From: Chloroflexota bacterium
GTDB taxonomy: Bacteria > Chloroflexota > Anaerolineae > B4-G1
Direction: 5' to 3'
Assembly (NCBI GenBank): GCA_030596915.1
Contig: JAUVSX010000095.1
Coordinates: 1-9,001, forward strand
DNA length: 9,001 nt
Part shown: positions 1 to 6,406 of the stretch, in pieces
Layout: each line of letters opens with the position of its first letter
Numbering within the stretch: position 1 is the stretch's first letter
Notes under the pieces: generated by a model
The model's input: the letters and a program-made list of their open reading frames with translations, nothing else
Told to the model about the DNA's origin: nothing
Database searches by the model: none
Program-made: the position numbers and the translations under genes

Positions 1-2472
1 ACCCACGTCGACTAGAGTCTGTAGGATGCGCCGCACCTTGGGGATGTTAGCGAAGAATTCGAGGGCCTCATCGACGTCCATAGCCAGCACATCCGTGATG
101 CTCTTACCCCTGTACCGTACCTCCAGAGTTTCCAGGTTGAACCGCTTGCCGTGGCACACGTTACATGTCACCCAGACGTCGGGCAGGAAGTGCATCTCCA
201 CCTTCTTCCTCCCGTGGCCCTTGCACGCCTCGCAACGTCCGCCTTTGACGTTGAAGCTGAAGCGACCCGGCTTGTACCCGCGGATCCTGGCCTCCGGCGT
301 TCGAGCGAACAGCTCGCGTATCGGCGTCATCAGTTGCGCGTAGGTTGCTGGATTCGAGCGGGGTGTGCGTCCGATCGGATCCTGCGTGATGTTGATGGCC
401 TTGTCGATGTGTTCTAGCCCGTCGACCCGCGTGTGCACGCCGGGCTTCCGAGTCGCGCTGTGCAAGTCCCGTGCCAGCGCCGGATGAAGCGTCTGCGCGA
501 CGAGCGACGACTTGCCGCTGCCCGAAACGCCAGTGACGCAGGTGAACAGCCCAAGCGGGAATCGCACCGTGAGGTCCTTCAGGTTGTTCTGCCGCGCTCC
601 GACGACGGTCAGCCAGCGACCGTCTACTGGCCTGCGACGTCCATTTGGCGACGTGACCTGCAGGTCCCCGCGGAGGTAGCGTCCGGTCAGCGATTCGGCA
701 TGGGCGATGATCGCTTCTGGCGGGCCCTCCGCGACGACCCATCCACCGTTGACGCCCGCCCCCGGCCCCAGGTCTACAACCCAATCGGCTGCCCGGATTG
801 TCTGCTCGTCGTGCTCAACCACGAGCACGGTGTTACCCATATCGCGTAGATTTTCGAGTGTGTCCAACAGGCGGCGGTTGTCGCGCTGGTGCAGGCCGAT
901 CGTCGGCTCGTCGAGTACGTAGAGGACGCCAACCAACCCGCAGCCGATCTGGCTCGCGAGGCGAATGCGCTGCCCCTCTCCGCCGGACAAGGTGGGCGCC
1001 GAGCGGTCGAGGGTCAGATAGTGCAGCCCGACGTTCGTCAAGAACTGGAGTCGCCCGTTGACCTCCTTCAGCACTTCCTCGGCGATCTCCAGTTGGTCGG
1101 GCGACATCTGCGGCCACAGGCTATCGACCCAATGCGCGGCTTCGCCGATGCTGAGAGCGGTGACCTGGTTGATCGTACTGCTGCCGACCGTAACGGCCGC
1201 GCTTTCCGGGCGCAACCGCTTCCCCCGACAGGTCGGGCATGGCTGCTGGCTCATAAACGACGTGTACCAGCGCCGCATAGCGTCGGACTTCGTCTGGCGG
1301 TATCGCCGCTTGGTACCGTTGACCGTGCCTTCGAATGTCCATTCGCCTTGCCCCGAGGACCGCTCCGACTCCCACTGCCACACAACCCTGACACCGCCGT
1401 AGAGGATTGCCTGCTGGCATTCGTCAGACAGATCGCGCCACCTTGTGTCCAGGTCGTGGCCGAACTGCTCCACAATCTGCTGCGCCATACGGTAGGTACC
1501 GCTGGACTTCTTCTTCCTGAGCTCGCCCCACGGCCGCACGCCACCATCGTGGAGCGACCGGTCTGGATCGACGAAGCGGTCAGGATCGAACTCGATTTTC
1601 GTCCCCAGACCATTGCAGTTTGGGCACATGCCCGCCGGCGAGTTGAAGCTGAACATCGATGGAGTGAGCTCAGGGAAGCTCAGGTCGCACACGGGGCACG
1701 CGTTCTGCTCGGATAGCAGCAGCTCTTCACCACCATCCTGAGCGATCCCTACCAGCCCGTCTCCCAGGCGCAGGGCCGTCTCAATCGAGTCGGTGAGCCG
1801 GCTCACATACGAGCCGCGCTCCCTCCCATCTCCGGTCGGCGAGATCAGCCGATCGACGACCAGCTCTACAATGTGCTTCTTGTTCTTGTCGAGCAGTATC
1901 TCCTCGTCGAGCCCGCGGATTGCGCCGTCCACCCGCACCCTGGCGAAACCATCGCGGCGGGCTCTGGCGAACACGTCCTGGAATGCGCCCTTGCGGTGGC
2001 GGGCGACCGGTGCCAGTACGAGGAAGCGCGTCGCGGGTGGTAGATCCGCGACCTGGGCGGCGATCTCCTGCGAAGACTGAGCCCGCACGTCGCGCCCGCA
2101 TTGGGGACAATGCGGCGTGCCAACGCGCGCAAACAGCACGCGAAGGTAGTCGTAGACCTCGGTCACGGTGGCCACTGTTGAGCGGGGATTTCTGCTCACC
2201 GCCTTCTGCTCGATAGCGATTGCGGGGCTCAGGCCACCGATGAAGTCTACCTCGGGTTTCTCCATCTGGCCGATGAACTGCCGGGCATAGGCCGAGAGGG
2301 ACTCGACGTAGCGACGCTGCCCTTCGGCATAGAGCGTATCGAAGGCCAGCGACGACTTGCCGCTGCCCGAGACGCCTGTGAGCACAATCAGCTTGAGGCG
2401 CGGCAGCGATACGTTGATGTTCTTCAGGTTATGCTCTTTTGCGCCCTGAATGACGATTCTGTCATCGCGCAT
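1..2472 (-). CDS. uvrA: UvrA, excinuclease ABC subunit A (3' end cut by window edge)
   Basis: UvrA is the damage-recognition ATPase of nucleotide excision repair: a dimer loads UvrB at distorting lesions in the cytoplasm. The frame is open for 824 codons with no stop to the window edge; full-length UvrA is about 940-960 residues, so the second ABC signature and Walker B lie outside. Visible in order: Walker A GVSGSGKS at 33-40; the invariant stretch EGQRRYVESLSAYARQF; CxxC at 122-125; a four-Cys site C259/C262...C283/C286; CPTC at 412-415; ABC signature LSGGEGQR from 495; Walker B YVLDEPTIG from 518; second Walker A GVSGSGKS at 648-655; and the C-terminal zinc finger C747/C750...C770/C773, needed for damage discrimination. 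The ATG at 2472 gives the usual N-terminus, but no good Shine-Dalgarno precedes it; the nearest purine-rich run is a weak GGGG 8-9 nt upstream. Same strand as the URO-D-like gene, 170 bp downstream of it, with a LexA-like palindrome in the gap. Identity is certain from near-colinear match to known UvrA. Confidence 0.98.
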   Translation of the reverse strand, partial: MRDDRIVIQGAKEHNLKNINVSLPRLKLIVLTGVSGSGKSSLAFDTLYAEGQRRYVESLSAYARQFIGQMEKPEVDFIGGLSPAIAIEQKAVSRNPRSTVATVTEVYDYLRVLFARVGTPHCPQCGRDVRAQSSQEIAAQVADLPPATRFLVLAPVARHRKGAFQDVFARARRDGFARVRVDGAIRGLDEEILLDKNKKHIVELVVDRLISPTGDGRERGSYVSRLTDSIETALRLGDGLVGIAQDGGEELLLSEQNACPVCDLSFPELTPSMFSFNSPAGMCPNCNGLGTKIEFDPDRFVDPDRSLHDGGVRPWGELRKKKSSGTYRMAQQIVEQFGHDLDTRWRDLSDECQQAILYGGVRVVWQWESERSSGQGEWTFEGTVNGTKRRYRQTKSDAMRRWYTSFMSQQPCPTCRGKRLRPESAAVTVGSSTINQVTALSIGEAAHWVDSLWPQMSPDQLEIAEEVLKEVNGRLQFLTNVGLHYLTLDRSAPTLSGGEGQRIRLASQIGCGLVGVLYVLDEPTIGLHQRDNRRLLDTLENLRDMGNTVLVVEHDEQTIRAADWVVDLGPGAGVNGGWVVAEGPPEAIIAHAESLTGRYLRGDLQVTSPNGRRRPVDGRWLTVVGARQNNLKDLTVRFPLGLFTCVTGVSGSGKSSLVAQTLHPALARDLHSATRKPGVHTRVDGLEHIDKAINITQDPIGRTPRSNPATYAQLMTPIRELFARTPEARIRGYKPGRFSFNVKGGRCEACKGHGRKKVEMHFLPDVWVTCNVCHGKRFNLETLEVRYRGKSITDVLAMDVDEALEFFANIPKVRRILQTLVDVG

Positions 2473-2542
2473 ATGAGATGGCCCCGGGCTCGTCCGAAAG
2501 CTGTTCTGAGTGAGAAGACCACTACGGCGAAGCCAGCGGTCT

Positions 2543-2556
2543 AGATCATTTGTTCT
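2543..2556 (-). promoter_or_regulatory. LexA (SOS) box-like palindrome upstream of uvrA
   Basis: On the minus strand the site reads AGAACAAATGATCT. It matches 11 of 14 positions of the Gram-positive-type LexA box CGAACRNRYGTTYC, keeping the GAAC half-site and the RNRY centre; the second half is GATC where GTTC is expected. The wider 16-bp context (2542-2557) has the symmetric form TAGAnCAnnTGnTCTA. It lies about 70 nt upstream of the uvrA start. A weak -35-like TTGTGA (2571-2566) sits just upstream, so the palindrome would cover the spacer/-10 area, which fits a repressor site. uvrA is a classical SOS gene in many bacteria. Binding by LexA is inferred from sequence only. Confidence 0.4.
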
Positions 2557-2615
2557 ACCATGGAGTCACAACGGTGTCAGGTTGCTTGCTGGGGATGGTC
2601 ATGCCTGGAGCTGTG

Positions 2616-2635
2616 GCTAGCGGGCGGCCGCTGGC
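2616..2635 (-). terminator. GC-rich hairpin just after the URO-D-like stop codon
   Basis: An 8-bp inverted repeat (arms 2616-2623 and 2628-2635, 4-nt loop) begins 8 nt after the stop of the URO-D-like gene. In the minus-strand transcript one pair is a C-A mismatch, so 7 of 8 positions pair. No U-run follows, so it is not a canonical intrinsic terminator; it may slow polymerase, protect a 3' end or be chance in GC-rich DNA. Confidence 0.2.
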
Positions 2636-2642
2636 GAAGCGC

Positions 2643-3782
2643 TCAGGCTATCCGAGCTGGATCGATGGGATAGGCGCCGTACTCTTCAACCATCTCGCTC
2701 ACGCGGGCGATCCGCTCGATCTTTGCCTCGGGCATCACGTTGTCTGCGACGCCGAGGATGAAGGCGTTCCCCGGAGCAATGGTGCGCAGAACGGTGCGCA
2801 TATATGAGTCGAACTCTCCGTCGGTGACCGGATCGCACAGCATCATCGAAGGGATGCCGCCCCAGATGATGACGTCGTCGCCAAGCACAGCCCGCGCGCG
2901 CTCCAACGTCATGGGCACCATTGGCGCCGTGACGAAGCACTCGGCCATGTCGAAGCCCGCCTCCTTGATCAGGTCCAGAAGCAGGCTGGTGTCGGCATCA
3001 GCGTGACATACGAGCAGCTTGTCTCGCTTGTGGAGCCGCTCAGCGAAGGGCTTGAAGTACGGCAACATATGCTGGCGGAAGAGACGGGGCGGCGTGAACT
3101 GCGTCTGGAAGTGGGCGCCGTGGAGAATGAGTCTGGCCGGCGAGTCCAGAGCGACTTGCTGGACAATCTGAGTGTACTCACCCAGCACGCCCAGGAGGTG
3201 ATTCACTTGATCCGGGTAGTCGTGCAGGTGATAGAACGCGGTGTTGTAGCCGGCGAGCTCGAGCAGGAACATACTCATTGGGTCTTGGCCGATATCGACA
3301 AGGGGCACGCCATCCTCGCCTGTCTCCTCCTCGTACGCCAGGTACGCGTCGTAGGTCGGGATGACGTCGGTGTGGCTGATGAGGTACTCCACCGCGAGGT
3401 AGTCTCCCAGACCTTTGATAACGTGTTGCATCTCCCGACCCCGGATACCTGCCTGGTCCAGCGTCCTGGAGCCGCGGAAGACGGTGGACAGTGTGCCGGC
3501 CGGCGTGACGTACTCGGTGCGAACCTCGCTGCCGTGTTCCTCGGTCCGAACCTCGACGTCGCGTAGCTTGGTGCGGAAGATCGCGCCGTCTCGCGCCGGC
3601 GTGCCGAGTCCGAGCTCGCGCTCGATCTCTCGCATGGTCAAGCCCTGATACTTGGCCGGCAGCGTGCCCTGCAGGCGGTGGGCGTCAAACCAGAGCTTGA
3701 GCCTCGGGACCCAGGGGATGCGGTCCGGGCTGCTGCCCGCCATTACGGAAAGCAATCGTTCCTGGTTGGTCATCGCCGTCAT
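2643..3782 (-). CDS. Uroporphyrinogen decarboxylase (URO-D)-family protein, not HemE
   Basis: A 379-residue protein of the URO-D/MtaA-like superfamily (Pfam URO-D type), a TIM-barrel fold that includes haem decarboxylase HemE and zinc-dependent, corrinoid-linked methyltransferases. Family cues are the N-terminal NQERLLSVMAGSSPDRIP (6-23), the segment ending in a cluster around VCHADAD (258-264), the AGFDMAECF stretch (275-283), GGIPS (308-312) and the C-terminal sequence ILGVADNVMP. The HemE signature with its invariant Arg/Asp at the N-terminus is absent. H260, D262 and C316 fall near where MtaA-type enzymes carry their His-Cys-Cys zinc ligands, but alignment is needed to confirm this. The open frame extends to 3998, but family similarity begins at about the ATG at 3782; an AGGAGAGG lies at 3795-3802, 12 nt from it, which is a rather long spacing. 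A second ATG sits three codons in (3773). Substrate unknown; neighbours include no haem or corrinoid genes. Confidence 0.85.
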   Translation of the reverse strand: MTAMTNQERLLSVMAGSSPDRIPWVPRLKLWFDAHRLQGTLPAKYQGLTMREIERELGLGTPARDGAIFRTKLRDVEVRTEEHGSEVRTEYVTPAGTLSTVFRGSRTLDQAGIRGREMQHVIKGLGDYLAVEYLISHTDVIPTYDAYLAYEEETGEDGVPLVDIGQDPMSMFLLELAGYNTAFYHLHDYPDQVNHLLGVLGEYTQIVQQVALDSPARLILHGAHFQTQFTPPRLFRQHMLPYFKPFAERLHKRDKLLVCHADADTSLLLDLIKEAGFDMAECFVTAPMVPMTLERARAVLGDDVIIWGGIPSMMLCDPVTDGEFDSYMRTVLRTIAPGNAFILGVADNVMPEAKIERIARVSEMVEEYGAYPIDPARIA

Positions 3783-3868
3783 ATCGCGATGGTGTCCTCT
3801 CCTGCGATTGCGGCGCCGCGGTGCCTGCCTGGCGGGCAGAGGGTGGGCCGTGAGCGAATGGTCCTCTC

Positions 3869-3897
3869 TGGACAAAGACCGGAGGTCGGAGTAGATT
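3869..3897 (+). promoter_or_regulatory. Candidate sigma70-type promoter for the OB-fold array gene
   Basis: A -35-like TGGACA (3869-3874, 5 of 6 to TTGACA), a 17-bp spacer and a -10-like TAGATT (3892-3897, 4 of 6 to TATAAT). Initiation would be near 3904, leaving a leader of about 40 nt before the ATG at 3944. Read from sequence only. Confidence 0.4.
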
Positions 3898-3923
3898 ATA
3901 GCCAGGTTATCTCCCTGCGGCCA
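3895..3923 (-). promoter_or_regulatory. Candidate promoter for the URO-D-like gene, overlapping the opposite one
   Basis: On the minus strand a perfect TATAAT occupies 3900-3895, in one of the few AT-rich patches of the region. At 17-bp spacing the -35 position (3923-3918) reads TGGCCG, only 3 of 6. The -10 shares three bases (3895-3897) with the plus-strand -10 candidate. Initiation near 3888 would give a leader of about 105 nt. Confidence 0.4.
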
Positions 3924-3933
3924 GCTATGCCAT

Positions 3934-3938
3934 GGAGG
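3934..3938 (+). promoter_or_regulatory. Shine-Dalgarno site that fixes the start at 3944
   Basis: GGAGG lies 5 nt before the ATG at 3944. It overlaps the upstream in-frame ATG at 3932, so that earlier ATG has no ribosome site of its own. Starting at 3944 also puts the first zinc-ribbon cysteine at residue 4, typical of N-terminal zinc ribbons. Confidence 0.75.
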
Positions 3939-3943
3939 TCTTG

Positions 3944-5827
3944 ATGACCGATTGCCCCAGTTGCGGACGGTACGTCGGACCGTACGATCTCTGTCCATAC
4001 TGCGGTGCGCGCCAGGCAGGGCGAGTCCGCATACGCGCCCTCAGGATCGCGGCCGTCGTCTGCGCCACCATCGGACTGGCTCTACTGTGGTTCGTCGCTA
4101 CGCGATCGCAGGTTCCCCTGGTCCAGGTTGGCGGGATCGACGCGGCGATGAACATGGCTTACGTGAGGCTCGCGGGAACGTGCGTGGATGCACCTTCCTA
4201 CGATGCCAGTAGCGGCTACCTAAGCTTCTGGATCCACGATGGAACCGGAGATATCCGCGTGTCTTCGTACCGCGAAGAAACGCAGCGTCTCATCTCGTCG
4301 GGCCGCGTGCCTGCAGTCGGGGACTGGGTCGAAGTGGCTGGCACGATCCGTGTCCGCGACTCCGTCGCCTCACTCACTGTCAACGTGCCCGAGAAACTCG
4401 CCCTTACCCGGGCCGAGCCTGCTGACCGCGCGATCCAGGACATCGGGACTGATGACCAGTACCAGCGCGTTCGCGTTCGAGGTCAGGTGCGCGACGTGCG
4501 CGAGCCCTACGCGGGTCTGACGCTGGTCACAGTCCACGACGGTACCGGGGCCATCCCCGTCGTGGTGAGCCGCGACCTCGAGGCGCTCAGCGGCGCTTTG
4601 CCTCTATTCTCGTTGGGCCAATCGGTCGAGGTCGTCGGCGCCGTCTCCGTCTATCGCGGCGCGCCGCAGCTCGTGCCTGCAAGCACGGACGACATCGTCT
4701 CGCTCGATGAAAGCGTGCCGATCGCCGATGAGAGACCAATCGGACGGCTATCGGCAGCGGACGTCGGAACCCTGGTTGTCGTTCGGGGAACAGTCGTGGA
4801 GCTGGATGACCTCTCCTCGGGCGTCAGGCTGGCGCTCGACGACGGCAGCGGACGCGTCGCAGTAGTGCTGTGGCAATCGGTCCACGAGAACGCCGGCAAT
4901 CCGGCCGCCATCGATCTGGGCGCGCTGGTCCGGGTTCTGGGGGAGGTCAACGTGTATCGGGGCGAGCTTGAGGTCGTTCCTGCGTTGGCCGCAGACGTCC
5001 AGGTCCTCGCGGGGGCGCCTGCCGCTGAGGAGACTGCCCTACCCACGGATCGAGCGGTGAGGACTCCGACCCGCACTCAGACGCTGACCGCCACTGCTCA
5101 GCCCGCACCCTCAGTGCGGCCGTCTGAGACCCCGGAACTGGGGACCATCGCGCCGCCAGCTACCGCGATCGTGAGCCCATCGCTACCGCCGGCTCAGGCG
5201 CTTGACGAGACCCCCACACCACCGCTGCCGGTGACGTCGATTGGGGCCATCTCCACTGACCGCGTGGGACAGCAGGTGACCGTGGAGGGAGAAGTCGTCG
5301 CCGCCGCCAGCTTCTCCGCGGGGTTCAAGTTCACCATCAGCGACGGCACCGGGCAGGTGGTGCTCCTGATGTGGCACGAGATCTACGACTCGTGCTGGGA
5401 CGCGTCTCAGATCAACCTCGGCGCCAGGGTGCGCGCGACCGGGGAAGTCGCGCTCTACAAGGGCGAGCTGCAGATACAGCCGGGCTTCGGTGGCGACGTA
5501 GAGGCGATCACAGGCTCAGACCCGTGGGCGCCGATGCGCGACATCGGATCGCTGGGCGGTGGCGACGAGGGACAGCGCGTGATGATCGAGGGTGACGTCC
5601 TCCGGGTCGAAGGGCTGAGCAGCGCGGTCAAGGTGTTTCTCGGTGACGACACGGGGGAGGTTGTTGTCTTCATCTGGCGCAACATCCTCGATCGTGTTGC
5701 GGCGAACACTGCGCTGGGCACGCCCGGCAGCCGGGTACGCGTCGTCGGGACGGTTGACCTCTACCGCAGCAACCTGGAGGTTATCCCGGCCCTGCCCGTT
5801 GACGTAGTCGTGCTCACCACACCGTAG
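3944..5827 (+). CDS. Membrane-anchored protein: zinc ribbon, TM helix, five OB-fold repeats
   Basis: A 627-residue protein. An N-terminal zinc ribbon (C4-x2-C7 ... C17-x2-C20) is followed by a basic stretch (R27, R29, R31, R34) and one transmembrane helix (about 35-52). By the positive-inside rule the ribbon is cytoplasmic and the rest is outside the membrane. Then come five OB-fold repeats of the tRNA_anti/nucleic-acid-binding type: about 60-155, 160-250, 262-355, 430-520 and 530-627. Each has the pattern V.V.G.V ... F.DGTG.V.V..W ... G..V.V.G.V..YRGELE..P..DV. The DGTG turn is at 99, 199, 300 (DGSG), 467 and 568 (DDTG). Repeat 1 is most divergent and lacks the YRGELE motif. A 70-residue Pro/Thr/Ala-rich linker (about 359-429) splits the array 3+2 and looks like an extracytoplasmic spacer. 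Repeats 3, 4 and 5 are most alike, suggesting internal duplication. The ligand is unknown: single-stranded nucleic acid is the family expectation, but sugar or protein binding is possible. No enzyme motif is visible. Confidence 0.85.
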   Translation: MTDCPSCGRYVGPYDLCPYCGARQAGRVRIRALRIAAVVCATIGLALLWFVATRSQVPLVQVGGIDAAMNMAYVRLAGTCVDAPSYDASSGYLSFWIHDGTGDIRVSSYREETQRLISSGRVPAVGDWVEVAGTIRVRDSVASLTVNVPEKLALTRAEPADRAIQDIGTDDQYQRVRVRGQVRDVREPYAGLTLVTVHDGTGAIPVVVSRDLEALSGALPLFSLGQSVEVVGAVSVYRGAPQLVPASTDDIVSLDESVPIADERPIGRLSAADVGTLVVVRGTVVELDDLSSGVRLALDDGSGRVAVVLWQSVHENAGNPAAIDLGALVRVLGEVNVYRGELEVVPALAADVQVLAGAPAAEETALPTDRAVRTPTRTQTLTATAQPAPSVRPSETPELGTIAPPATAIVSPSLPPAQALDETPTPPLPVTSIGAISTDRVGQQVTVEGEVVAAASFSAGFKFTISDGTGQVVLLMWHEIYDSCWDASQINLGARVRATGEVALYKGELQIQPGFGGDVEAITGSDPWAPMRDIGSLGGGDEGQRVMIEGDVLRVEGLSSAVKVFLGDDTGEVVVFIWRNILDRVAANTALGTPGSRVRVVGTVDLYRSNLEVIPALPVDVVVLTTP

Positions 5828-5837
5828 GAGGTGACGA

Positions 5838-5889
5838 GGTGAAGGCGGTGGGTGCGCGGTCAGCAGGCCGCCAGCTACCCGTCTTCACC
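5838..5889. terminator. Long inverted repeat between two convergent genes
   Basis: GGTGAAG (5838-5844) and CTTCACC (5883-5889) are perfect reverse complements; inside them GGGT/ACCC and GGC/GCC stretches can pair further. The structure starts 10 nt after the stop of the OB-array gene and includes the last codons of the convergent small gene. It lacks a U-run in both directions, so it would be a weak or factor-assisted bidirectional terminator at best. Confidence 0.3.
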
Positions 5890-6273
5890 CGGCGTTGCGT
5901 CACCAGTATTCTGGGTCGCCTCGAAACGTGCGCTGATCTTCTCCAGCTCGGCATTCACCTGGCGCAGGGCTGACAGTATGTGGGGTTGCGCGTCCTGCCA
6001 GGCATTCTCTCCCGCCGATCGAGCAGACTCGGCAGCCTTCTTCGCCTCAGCCTGCACGCGCCGGCCCTCGGACGAGTCCGCGAACTCATCGATGGCCTGT
6101 CCCACGTGGTGCACCAGCCCCGCCACCCCTGTCTGCAGTTCCTGCATATGCTGGCGGGTCTCCTCGCGTTCCCACGTCGCACGCAGCGCTCCGGCGATGT
6201 TCTCGCCGAGCGCTTGGACCTGGTCACCGACTTCACGCCACGCTGTATCGTGGGTCGCATTCTCGTCTGTCAT
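5875..6273 (-). CDS. Small alpha-helical protein of unknown function (132 aa)
   Basis: A 132-residue soluble protein without signal peptide or membrane helix. It is rich in Ala, Glu, Gln and Arg, with almost no helix breakers between residues 10 and 115. Repeating amphipathic stretches such as WREVGDQVQALGENI, GLVHHVGQAIDEF and ALRQVNAELEKI suggest long helices or a coiled-coil bundle; the ends are polar and disordered-looking. From memory, similar short WREVG/QALGE ... EETR ... ALRQVNAEL proteins occur in Chloroflexota genomes without assigned function; I could not check this. The frame extends upstream to 6345, but the ATG at 6273 is chosen because GGAGG lies 6 nt before it. The gene is transcribed divergently from the TctA-like gene and converges on the OB-array gene. 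There is no basis for a specific function. Confidence 0.8.
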   Translation of the reverse strand: MTDENATHDTAWREVGDQVQALGENIAGALRATWEREETRQHMQELQTGVAGLVHHVGQAIDEFADSSEGRRVQAEAKKAAESARSAGENAWQDAQPHILSALRQVNAELEKISARFEATQNTGDATPGEDG

Positions 6274-6315
6274 AGGTTGCCTCCGGGCTGACGATCGAAT
6301 CCCTGCTGGTCCCCG

Positions 6316-6345
6316 TTGCCCTCGTGGTCTCCCGCATAGTACCAT
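6316..6345 (+). promoter_or_regulatory. Candidate promoter for the TctA-like/YdjM-like operon
   Basis: TTGCCC (6316-6321, 4 of 6) and TACCAT (6340-6345, 4 of 6) with an 18-bp spacer. Initiation would be near 6352, giving a leader of about 55 nt before the GTG at 6407. A modest match in GC-rich DNA. Confidence 0.3.
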
Positions 6346-6364
6346 ACCCGCAGCGGCGGTGCAA
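6336..6364 (-). promoter_or_regulatory. Candidate promoter for the small helical protein gene
   Basis: On the minus strand TTGCAC (6364-6359, 3 of 6) and TACTAT (6341-6336, 4 of 6) are separated by 17 bp. The -10 overlaps the plus-strand -10 by two bases; the shared block ATAGTACCAT is nearly palindromic. Initiation near 6329 would leave a leader of about 55 nt. Confidence 0.3.
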
Positions 6365-6406
6365 TGGCCCCGGAACCCGGACTGTGCGTCAGGAGGAGGC
6401 TAGCGC

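Noticed and set aside
161..784. Minus-strand open frame of 207 codons inside uvrA
   Set aside because: It is a different frame from the UvrA reading frame, which runs unbroken through this stretch with Walker A and zinc-finger motifs.
889..1716. Plus-strand open frame of 275 codons
   Set aside because: It lies wholly antisense to uvrA, whose protein matches known UvrA throughout; the plus-strand frame is open only because of high GC and has no recognisable protein.
2550..2807. Plus-strand open frame of 85 codons across the uvrA/URO-D gap
   Set aside because: It runs into the antisense of the URO-D-like gene, has no ribosome site and resembles no protein; the gap is better explained as the uvrA control region.
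3932..3943. Upstream ATG at 3932 as start of the OB-array gene
   Set aside because: The GGAGG ribosome site overlaps this ATG and is correctly spaced for the ATG at 3944.
2643..3998. Longer URO-D-like protein starting at 3998
   Set aside because: The extra 72 residues are Arg-rich and unlike the family, overlap the opposite gene's start and contain the promoter region; the conserved sequence begins at about 3782.
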